From positions 1 through 5,587 of the forward strand of contig JALTMC010000315.1 in assembly GCA_027005175.1 (NCBI GenBank): DNA of 5,587 bases, in the 5' to 3' direction. Under the pieces are notes generated by a model that was given only the letters and a program-made list of their open reading frames with translations, had not been told where the DNA came from and made no database searches. The DNA comes from Myxococcales bacterium (GTDB lineage Bacteria; Myxococcota_C; UBA6777). The position numbers and the translations under genes are program-made. Shown here in pieces: positions 1-5,587 of this stretch. How positions within the stretch are numbered: the first letter of the stretch is position 1; every line of letters starts with the position of its first letter.

Positions 1-1
1 T

Positions 2-1081
2 CAACTGCGTGAGCGCATAGCTCTCTACTCTGAAGAGATCGCAAGGCTCGCAGATACGATCGCAAGCCTCGACGTACTAGCTTGTTTTGGTGAAGTGGCG
101 ATCAACCAGGACTACTGTCGCCCCGAGATGACAGATGGCACAGAGTTGGATATCACATCAGGCCGACATCCTGTGGTTGAATCGCTGATGCGAGCAGGAG
201 AGTTTGTTCCCAACGATCTATCCATGCCACCCGAACAAACCCGATTTGTGTTGATTACGGGTCCCAACATGTCGGGAAAAAGCACGGTAATGCGACAGGT
301 TGCGCTGTTTGCACTGCTGGCCCAGGTCGGCTCCTTTGTGCCTGCCGAAAAAGCCACCATTGGAATCTGCGACCGCATCTTTACTCGTGTCGGAGCTTCC
401 GACAACCTCGCAGGAGGACAATCTACCTTTATGGTGGAGATGACAGAGACCTCCAATATTCTCCACAATGCAACCTCCAAAAGCCTCGTCATTCTCGATG
501 AAATCGGACGTGGTACCAGCACCTTTGACGGCCTCTCGATTGCGTGGGCTGTTGCAGAACACCTCCACAACCACACAGCCTGCCGAACTTTGTTCGCCAC
601 ACACTATCACGAGCTGACAGAGTTGGAGATGATGTTGTCTCACTTTCGAAACATGAATGTGGCCATCAATGAGTGGCAGGGAGATATCCTCTTTCTGCAC
701 AAACTGGTCGAGGGAGGAAGCAATCGCTCCTATGGTATTCAAGTTGCTCGACTCGCCGGACTCCCCAAGTCTGTGGTCAAACGAGCCCATCGCATTCTCG
801 GACACCTGGAGCAAGGAAAACTTCCAAGTGCTGCCGAGATGGGCGGGGTAGTCGCAGGACAACAACGACAACTCTCGCTGTTTGCTCCTGTAGGCTCCAC
901 GATCACTTCCCCTCTGGAAGAAGAACTACAAGCTCTCAATCTCGATGAGATGTCACCCATCGACGCACTCCGCATACTTCACCGATGGAAAGAAGATTGG
1001 TGCACGGATGATCCATCCAGCAATCCTCTCTCATCTTCCATCCCAGCCGCTGTCATGCGCGAAGATGAATCTTCTTTTTGA
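2..1081 (+). CDS. mutS: DNA mismatch repair protein MutS, C-terminal part (5' end outside window)
   Basis: MutS recognises mispaired or looped DNA as a dimeric clamp and uses ATP to recruit MutL in the cytoplasm. The reading frame is open from base 2, so the gene begins left of the window; the GTG at 95 is an internal valine, not a start. The visible 359 residues begin at the end of the core/lever region (an LDVLACFGEVA segment) and contain the full ABC-type ATPase domain. This includes Walker A GPNMSGKST (260-286), the signature-like stretch SDNLAGGQSTF, Walker B LVILDE (485-502) followed by IGRGTSTFDG, and the ATHYHEL switch histidine region. Near the C terminus, QLSLF (869-883) matches the bacterial beta-clamp-binding pentapeptide consensus. 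The tail ends with a typical SPIDALRILHRWKED segment. All key ATPase residues are present, so the protein looks functional. MutS proteins are usually about 850-900 residues, so roughly 500 are missing on the left. The stop is TGA at 1079-1081. The identification is secure. Confidence 0.98.
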   Translation, partial: QLRERIALYSEEIARLADTIASLDVLACFGEVAINQDYCRPEMTDGTELDITSGRHPVVESLMRAGEFVPNDLSMPPEQTRFVLITGPNMSGKSTVMRQVALFALLAQVGSFVPAEKATIGICDRIFTRVGASDNLAGGQSTFMVEMTETSNILHNATSKSLVILDEIGRGTSTFDGLSIAWAVAEHLHNHTACRTLFATHYHELTELEMMLSHFRNMNVAINEWQGDILFLHKLVEGGSNRSYGIQVARLAGLPKSVVKRAHRILGHLEQGKLPSAAEMGGVVAGQQRQLSLFAPVGSTITSPLEEELQALNLDEMSPIDALRILHRWKEDWCTDDPSSNPLSSSIPAAVMREDESSF

Positions 1082-1135
1082 GCCTCATAACAGAGTTCCA
1101 CGAGCCACAAACTCAAAAGAACCCAACGGTTCCCA

Positions 1136-1151
1136 AACATAGAAGTATGTT
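1136..1151. other. Small AT-rich hairpin after mutS
   Basis: AACATA and TATGTT form a perfect 6-bp stem around a GAAG tetraloop, 55 bases after the mutS stop. The stem is AT-rich and has no following T run on either strand, so it is not a convincing intrinsic terminator. Its right arm overlaps the first unit of the tandem array, so it may be only a by-product of that repeat. Confidence 0.3.
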
Positions 1152-1226
1152 GCAGTAGGAGGATGTTGCAGTAGGAGGATGTTCCAGGGAAAAGATGTTC
1201 CAGGGAAAAGATGTTGCAGGAGGGGT
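1147..1226 (+). repeat. 16-bp tandem repeat array, about five units
   Basis: Five head-to-tail units begin at 1147, 1163, 1179, 1195 and 1211. Units 1 and 2 are identical (ATGTTGCAGTAGGAGG). Units 3 and 4 are identical to each other but diverged from the first pair (ATGTTCCAGGGAAAAG). Unit 5 returns to the first type (ATGTTGCAGGAGGGG) and then decays. All share ATGTT-CAG, giving an A-A-B-B-A' order. The array lies in the spacer between mutS and the secreted-protein gene and ends about 95 bp before that gene's start. Units 1 and 2 each end in an AGGAGG that looks like a Shine-Dalgarno core but abuts the next ATG directly, so it is unlikely to drive translation. I infer replication-slippage expansion. 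A role as a protein-binding array is possible but not shown. Confidence 0.85.
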
Positions 1227-1236
1227 GAGACGAAGT

Positions 1237-1290
1237 ACATCCCTACGGCAAGTTCGTTTCCAAACGTAGGGATGTTCAGAAGCACATCCC
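1237..1290. repeat. Inverted repeat with two mutually exclusive hairpins upstream of the secreted-protein gene
   Basis: ACATCCCTACG (1237-1247) and CGTAGGGATGT (1265-1275) are perfect 11-bp inverted repeats with a 17-base loop. A second ACATCCC copy at 1284-1290 can pair with GGGATGT (1269-1275) across an 8-base loop. The middle arm can therefore form only one of the two hairpins at a time. The right edge is 29 bases before the ATG at 1320, within the probable 5' leader. No T run follows either hairpin, so a standard intrinsic terminator or attenuator is not evident. It could be an operator, an RNA processing or stability element, or a dispersed intergenic repeat; the sequence alone does not decide. 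Confidence 0.7.
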
Positions 1291-1310
1291 ACATTCAGAG
1301 ACTATTGGAC

Positions 1311-1314
1311 GGAG
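1311..1314 (+). promoter_or_regulatory. Ribosome binding site fixing the start at 1320
   Basis: GGAG lies five bases upstream of the ATG at 1320, within GGACGGAGTTTTTATG. This site and the signal peptide that starts at that ATG favour 1320 over the in-frame ATG at 1179, which lies inside the tandem repeat and has AGGAGG with no spacer. Confidence 0.7.
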
Positions 1315-1319
1315 TTTTT

Positions 1320-3545
1320 ATGAGAGAATACGGGTTGAGCATAGTTCGAGAGAAGAAGAGGCTGTTCTTCGTTTTTTTCTGTATCGTTTTGATGTGGTCT
1401 GGATGGGCAGGTGCAAGTCCGGCGGCCCAACGTCCGACACTTGCGATATTGAAACAACTTTTTCCGCAACGAAAGATCTCCCCGAAGCAGCACAAACAAT
1501 TTCGAAGCATTCGCATAGACCTGAACGGGGACAACAGAAAAGAGTTGATTGTGGTGGAGGATCCTAATCCACCTCGCAAGAAGGTCAACAAAAAGAAACG
1601 CTGTTTGTGTAAAGCTCCAAAGGCTTCAGGAAAAGAGAAGGCGATCTTGCGAGCGATGGGCTCGGAGATGCGCAATGCGATTTATCGCGTCCAGCTCATC
1701 GCGGTAAAACGTCGCAGACGTGTGCGGCATCGCATTCTAAAAGTGTGGTGGAAGCCCGACCAAGCCGAACCTTCGGATCCGAAGCTGTGGCTATGGGCCA
1801 GTTGCCAGAAGCTGGGCAAGAAGTACCGCAGTTGGAGACGCTGGCGTATCAAGGAGGTCAACTTTTCACGCACAGACAATGGGCTCACCTCCTCCATTCG
1901 CTGGTCTCGCTGTCGTCGTCTCTCTCGTTACTCCAAGCGACGTGCTCTGCGTCGGATGCGCCGGTGGGTTCAGAACGGAGCACCGAGTATGCTCAAGACC
2001 TGTCCATGTCCAAAGAAAAAGAACTTGGCCTACCTGAAGAAGGCAAAGCCTTTGCGAGTGACTGTTGCGATGTTGCCCGCTCCACCACTCAAACCACGTG
2101 TAGTTAAGACAAAAAAAAGCAAGAAGAAAGCCAAGCCAAGTCCACGCAAAGGCAATGACGACTTGAAGATTCCGTCGTTAAACACGAGCAAGACAAACAC
2201 GGAGAGTACTTCCAAAAAGAAAGGATACCGGATCATTGGGCGTTACCAAGCGAGCAACGTGCAGATTACTCCTCTCACGAAAGACTCCAAGATCTACGCA
2301 CTGCGCCTGGAGCGTGTACGTCAGGTAAGTCGTGAGTTTGTTCGTGAGACAGTAGAGTCTCTCTATGTTCTTGATGAAGGCAACAGCAAGCAAATGATCA
2401 AGGTCTTTTCGCTCAGGACAGCGCGAGACAACGATCCAGCAGACCCAGAATCGCGACAGTGGGTCGACCTCAAGTTCCGCAACATGGACGGCGACCACTG
2501 GCTTGAGATCGTGGCAAATATCTACTATGAGAACACCAACTTCACAGGAATGGTCAGCCGCAAGATGTTTAAATGGAGTGAAGGCAAATACGTTCCTTTA
2601 AACGCATATCGTGGAATTTATAGGATCCGCACAAGCTCCACTTGGAGCAATGTACCTCCTGGAGTGCCTCGACGTTTTCGCAAGATGCTGGGTATGCGTG
2701 TCGCCGCTTCCAATGTTGTGGATGGCTTTCGCAACTCCGTGTGGGTAGGCAAGAAGAAACGCCGCAGCATAGGTGACTGGATACGCATCGACTGGGTCCG
2801 TCGCATGCCTGTCTTGGGTGTAGCCATACTCACCCGACCGGTTCACGGCCTCAATCCCGTTGTGCGTTCGCTCTGGCGTCGTCGCAAACCTCCCCAAATG
2901 AAGCCAGCCCAGTTTGTACAGATCGCAACTGGAACCAAATGGAAAACAACAGCAACATTACCTGCCTCTGGCGGTATTCGATTGGTGCGATTCCCAAAAC
3001 CTGTAACGACACAGTTTTTAAAGTTCACCATTGCTGGCCAATTCACCAACCCCAAAACTCGTCGTCGTCAAACTCTCACCATCTCCAACAAAGAAAGATC
3101 GCGCGGTTTTATCGCCGAGATTATCCCCATCCTTGCACAGATTCGTTACAGTGCCTCCTCGTTTTCACGCAAACTTGGAGAACAAAAACTACCTCGGCAT
3201 GCAGGAGATCGACGAAAGACCACAGCTTGGGCAGAAGGCCGAAGCGATCACGGTATTGGAGAGTGGCTACAAATGGTGCTACCTTTACCCCAAACACTGC
3301 ACAACCTCACCGTTGTGAATGGCTGTCGTCGCCTGGGGGAAAAGTATATTCTCAACAACCGTGTCAAGGCAGCCACATTGACTTTCTCTGATGGTAGCAC
3401 ACAAGATGTTGTTTTGAAGGACAGTCACAAGCCGCAAGTTGTGAAAATTCGACCTGTACGAACCCGCTCCGTTCGCCTCACGATTCGCACGGTATATCGG
3501 GGAAAGCTAGGTCATACCACATGTATCACGGAACTGCGTCCGTAG
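1320..3545 (+). CDS. Secreted, highly basic protein with FG-GAP-like motifs and C-terminal discoidin-like / NADase-type glycan-binding modules
   Basis: This is a 741-residue protein of unknown function. The start at 1320 is chosen because GGAG lies five bases upstream and the first ~32 residues form a Sec signal peptide: a basic n-region with EKKR at 11-14, a hydrophobic core at 15-25, and probable cleavage after AGA (30-32). It is therefore probably periplasmic or extracellular; no lipobox is evident. Residues 65-80 (IDLNGDNRKELIVV) and 383-398 (NMDGDHWLEIV) resemble FG-GAP/VCBS calcium-loop motifs. Residues ~85-275 are extremely rich in Lys and Arg, with Trp and Cys interspersed and a Lys/Pro-rich stretch at 256-278. 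Residues ~458-600 look like a discoidin (F5/8 type C)-like fold (NVVDG...SVWVG...GDWIRIDW). Residues ~608-740 match the NADase-type glycan-binding domain pattern (ASS...TAWAEG...GIGEWLQM...NGCRRL...RVKAATLTFSDG...VRLTIRTVY...TTCITEL). I infer polyanion or glycan binding at the cell envelope, with no catalytic motif visible. The receiver-protein gene follows after 19 bp. The existence of the gene is sure; its function is not. Confidence 0.88.
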   Translation: MREYGLSIVREKKRLFFVFFCIVLMWSGWAGASPAAQRPTLAILKQLFPQRKISPKQHKQFRSIRIDLNGDNRKELIVVEDPNPPRKKVNKKKRCLCKAPKASGKEKAILRAMGSEMRNAIYRVQLIAVKRRRRVRHRILKVWWKPDQAEPSDPKLWLWASCQKLGKKYRSWRRWRIKEVNFSRTDNGLTSSIRWSRCRRLSRYSKRRALRRMRRWVQNGAPSMLKTCPCPKKKNLAYLKKAKPLRVTVAMLPAPPLKPRVVKTKKSKKKAKPSPRKGNDDLKIPSLNTSKTNTESTSKKKGYRIIGRYQASNVQITPLTKDSKIYALRLERVRQVSREFVRETVESLYVLDEGNSKQMIKVFSLRTARDNDPADPESRQWVDLKFRNMDGDHWLEIVANIYYENTNFTGMVSRKMFKWSEGKYVPLNAYRGIYRIRTSSTWSNVPPGVPRRFRKMLGMRVAASNVVDGFRNSVWVGKKKRRSIGDWIRIDWVRRMPVLGVAILTRPVHGLNPVVRSLWRRRKPPQMKPAQFVQIATGTKWKTTATLPASGGIRLVRFPKPVTTQFLKFTIAGQFTNPKTRRRQTLTISNKERSRGFIAEIIPILAQIRYSASSFSRKLGEQKLPRHAGDRRKTTAWAEGRSDHGIGEWLQMVLPLPQTLHNLTVVNGCRRLGEKYILNNRVKAATLTFSDGSTQDVVLKDSHKPQVVKIRPVRTRSVRLTIRTVYRGKLGHTTCITELRP

Positions 3546-3554
3546 AGAGAGTAC

Positions 3555-3558
3555 GAGG
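3555..3558 (+). promoter_or_regulatory. Ribosome binding site of the receiver-domain gene
   Basis: GAGG sits six bases upstream of the ATG at 3565, inside the 19-base gap after the preceding stop. It supports that ATG as the start. No separate promoter fits in the gap itself, so the two genes are probably cotranscribed, although a promoter inside the upstream gene cannot be excluded. Confidence 0.65.
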
Positions 3559-3564
3559 TTCTAC

Positions 3565-5587
3565 ATGCCCAAACGGATACTCGCCGCCGATGACAGCCGC
3601 ACCATACGTACGGCTCTTATGTACACATTTGACCGAGAGTCAGAGATGGATCTCGTTGTTGTGGAGAACGGACAGGCTGTACTTGAAGCCATGCAGCACG
3701 AAACGTTTGACCTGTTGTTGCTTGATTACAACATGCCAGGTATGACTGGAATAGAGCTGTGCTTGCGTATCTCTCAAAATCCCCAAACAAAACATATCCC
3801 CATCGTTTTACTGATTGGACAAAAGTTTGATGCGAGCTTGGTGTCACAGGCTGGAGCCACCGGGCAGATTCGCAAACCATTTTTAACGTCAGAGCTTATC
3901 GAGCGTGTCGCAGAGATATTGCAAGTTCACTTTGTACCTGCTCCCGTTGGACGAACCGGCCAAATGGGACTCCTTGAAGACAGCGACATCGCCATTGAGA
4001 TCGATGTCCCCGCTTCGGAAGCACCAGCTGCCGACTTTATCCCCCCTCCTTTACCTCGAATGACCACTCCCTTCTCAGGATCAGGAGCACCGAGCCACGC
4101 CACACCGTTGTCACCAACCTCTATGCAGTCCCCATCTTCTATACCTCGGACACAGGCGGTCCCCCAAGCACCTCAGAATCCCTCCCTGGCTCCCCCTCCC
4201 CTGCCCTCCTTTCCCCCACAGACTCCCGGTCTATTCCAGCCAGCACAGCCTGAAGTGGGTATGCCCTTATCGAGGGAAGCCAAGCCCGAAAAAGGCCCTC
4301 TTCCAGCAGCACAGACTCATAGCTCTGACATGCTCATCGATGACCTTCCCCACGATGCCACAACGGTAGGAGAGACAAGAGAGCCCTCCCATCATCAGCC
4401 TGTTGGTGGAATGTTTGGTCAGTCCGCCCAACCTCCTGTCGCCCACCCAACTCCGGTAGAGCAACCCATACCGTTATCCCCTAGCATCCGAGTGCCTTCG
4501 GAAAGGCAGCAGCAAACCTACCAAAGCACTCCTCCTGCAGATTCACCCTTTGCTGCCGTGACCAAGGCACCACTTCCACCTCCATCCTACAAAGCAAAAG
4601 GAGCCTCAACGCCTCCATCCTACAAAGCAAAAGGAGCCTCAACACCTCAAGTACAAGCACCTGAGGTCTCACTCCCTCAGGACGATGCGCTTAAGAATCT
4701 GACAGGGAAACCAACCCCACGACAGACCATACCTATCACGGGCGACAACACGGGTGAATTGCTCTTGCCTTTGGAGGATGACTCCGAAGAATTTAAGATC
4801 TCCAACATGCAAGCATCTGTCGTGAAAAAGCCCGCTCAGAGGGAACATCCAGGTACGTTCAACTTTGACCCCACAGTGGCCCAAAAGCAAATGCCACGGA
4901 TAGATCACCTGGAACAGACTGCCGTCATACCCCAAGTCCGCTCCCCAGGCCCTCTGCAAGAAAGTTCACCAACCACACCCTTATCCAAAAGAGAGCCCAA
5001 GCTCCAAGATGGTCTAACCAACGTATCCCCCCACTCCTCTGAAGCAGAGAGCACTGTTGACCCAGAGTTCCTCGACCAAGGAGCCTCACCACAAATTAGC
5101 TGTCCTCCCAACCACTGCCAGATAACCCTCGCAGCTCCTCTTTCTCTACACAGTATCGCTGCCCTTTTGCAGTTTGCCGATGTGGTTCAAAACAAGCTGA
5201 GAAGACTACTTAAAACAAAGCAAAAGTCATCCATCACCGTGAGTTGTGCCTCTCTCTCTAAGCAGACCATCCTGACATTTGGTGGAGAGGTCTCCTATCT
5301 ACGCTGCCTACTTCCACCTCTGTTGGAGTGCTGTGGTTTGCAGGAAGATTTGTTGTATGAGATTGCGGAAGAACTCATCTCAGGCGCTCCGGGAAAAGAG
5401 CGCCCCTCGCTTCACAAAGCAGCCACACAAGCACGCATCGCCAACCACCCGTATGCTCTCGCGCTACGACACCAAACCCCCGAGCTGGCAATCACCCCGC
5501 TCGAACAGTTTGTCAGCTCTCTGGACCAAGACCAACAGGTCTTGTACACCCAAAGCCCAGAAGAGGATTTTGAAGATGTCCTTATGG
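3565..5587 (+). CDS. Receiver-domain (response-regulator-like) protein with long Pro-rich linker and uncharacterised C-terminal domain, 3' end outside window
   Basis: The frame is open from the ATG at 3565 to the window edge without a stop (674 complete codons plus one base), so the protein is longer than seen. Residues 1-120 are a CheY-like receiver domain: acidic pair D9/D10 (ILAADDS), phospho-acceptor D54 (LLLLDYNMPGMTG) and conserved K104 (IRKPF). The switch Thr/Ser position is isoleucine (I84 in PIVLLIG), which is atypical and may alter or remove phosphorylation-driven switching. Residues ~125-512 are low-complexity, rich in Pro, Ser, Thr, Gln and Ala, and probably disordered; they include an 11-residue tandem duplication at 339-360. 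From ~513 onward the composition becomes that of a folded, mostly helical domain (for example LSLHSIAALLQFADVVQ and LEEC-like Leu/Cys-rich helices near 581-592) that I do not recognise. There is no visible DNA-binding, GGDEF, HD-GYP or kinase motif in the part present. The REC plus Pro-rich linker plus C-terminal domain layout recalls myxobacterial scaffold or polarity proteins such as RomR, but this is analogy only. It is probably cytoplasmic and cotranscribed with the secreted protein upstream. Confidence 0.92.
   Translation, partial: MPKRILAADDSRTIRTALMYTFDRESEMDLVVVENGQAVLEAMQHETFDLLLLDYNMPGMTGIELCLRISQNPQTKHIPIVLLIGQKFDASLVSQAGATGQIRKPFLTSELIERVAEILQVHFVPAPVGRTGQMGLLEDSDIAIEIDVPASEAPAADFIPPPLPRMTTPFSGSGAPSHATPLSPTSMQSPSSIPRTQAVPQAPQNPSLAPPPLPSFPPQTPGLFQPAQPEVGMPLSREAKPEKGPLPAAQTHSSDMLIDDLPHDATTVGETREPSHHQPVGGMFGQSAQPPVAHPTPVEQPIPLSPSIRVPSERQQQTYQSTPPADSPFAAVTKAPLPPPSYKAKGASTPPSYKAKGASTPQVQAPEVSLPQDDALKNLTGKPTPRQTIPITGDNTGELLLPLEDDSEEFKISNMQASVVKKPAQREHPGTFNFDPTVAQKQMPRIDHLEQTAVIPQVRSPGPLQESSPTTPLSKREPKLQDGLTNVSPHSSEAESTVDPEFLDQGASPQISCPPNHCQITLAAPLSLHSIAALLQFADVVQNKLRRLLKTKQKSSITVSCASLSKQTILTFGGEVSYLRCLLPPLLECCGLQEDLLYEIAEELISGAPGKERPSLHKAATQARIANHPYALALRHQTPELAITPLEQFVSSLDQDQQVLYTQSPEEDFEDVLM
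4579..4644 (+). repeat. 33-bp in-frame tandem duplication in the receiver-protein linker
   Basis: Two 33-base units (4579-4611 and 4612-4644) differ only at the last base (G versus A, synonymous) and encode PPSYKAKGAST twice. Because the unit is a multiple of three, the frame is kept. The near-identity at silent positions points to a recent duplication within the disordered linker. Confidence 0.93.

Noticed and set aside
95-97. GTG at 95 as a start codon for a short MutS
   Set aside because: The same frame is open to the left edge and encodes conserved MutS residues upstream, so this is an internal valine.
218-871. Long antisense open frame (217 codons) across mutS
   Set aside because: It lies opposite the conserved MutS ATPase core and its translation resembles no protein family; it is a shadow of the coding strand.
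1082-1146. Intrinsic terminator after mutS
   Set aside because: No GC-rich stem followed by a T run is present; only a weak AT-rich 6-bp hairpin occurs further on.
1147-1226. CRISPR array
   Set aside because: Units are contiguous 16-mers with no unique spacers, so this is a simple tandem repeat.
1214-1242. Possible sigma-70 promoter (TTGCAG ... TACATC, 16-bp spacer)
   Set aside because: The -10 box matches only half of the consensus and lies in repeat-derived sequence; too weak to annotate.
1179-1319. N-terminal extension of the secreted protein starting at ATG 1179 (47 extra residues)
   Set aside because: The extension is translated from the tandem repeat and inverted repeat. Its ATG has no Shine-Dalgarno spacing, and it would bury the signal peptide; the ATG at 1320 has both a ribosome binding site and a signal peptide.
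1745-2107. 120-codon plus-strand frame inside the secreted-protein gene
   Set aside because: It overlaps the basic region in another frame, is Ser/Leu-rich without recognisable motifs, and has no good ribosome binding site; a shadow frame.
4267-5111. Several antisense frames opposite the Pro-rich linker
   Set aside because: The Pro-rich codons of the sense strand read as Gly/Arg/Leu-rich frames on the other strand. One merely translates the 33-bp duplication as a repeat. No independent support.

Overview
The window reads as an ordinary bacterial chromosome segment of moderate GC. It holds three same-strand protein genes, two of them cut by the window edges. The proteins suggest a Myxococcota / former Deltaproteobacteria-like bacterium. 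The second gene ends in a C-terminal module resembling the 'NADase-type glycan-binding' discoidin-like domain, which I associate mainly with that group. The third is a receiver-domain protein with a very long proline-rich linker, also a style common there. This placement is an inference from domain flavour, not from a phylogenetic marker.

Layout: (1) Positions 2-1081 encode the C-terminal ~359 residues of the mismatch-repair ATPase MutS, including the whole ATPase core and a likely beta-clamp-binding peptide. (2) Positions 1082-1319 are a 238-bp non-coding spacer. It carries a 16-bp tandem array (about five units) and then an 11-bp perfect inverted repeat whose right arm can also pair with a second downstream copy of the same heptamer, so two hairpins compete. 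(3) Positions 1320-3545 encode a 741-residue secreted, strongly basic protein with a signal peptide, two FG-GAP-like D-x-D-G-D-type motifs and two discoidin-like modules. (4) After a 19-bp gap with a Shine-Dalgarno sequence, positions 3565 to the window end encode at least 674 residues of a receiver-domain protein. It has an N-terminal REC domain, roughly 390 residues of Pro/Ser/Thr/Gln-rich linker and a C-terminal folded-looking domain. The gene is open at the right edge with no in-frame stop.

The secreted basic protein and the receiver protein look like a two-gene transcription unit, because their spacing is 19 bp on the same strand. MutS is separated from them by the repeat-bearing spacer and is probably functionally unrelated. 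No RNA gene, CRISPR array, insertion sequence, integrase or phage gene was seen. The most unusual items are the spacer structure, the arginine/lysine-rich secreted protein, and the receiver domain that has isoleucine where the switch Thr/Ser normally sits. I do not see evidence of a complete new defence or metabolic system.
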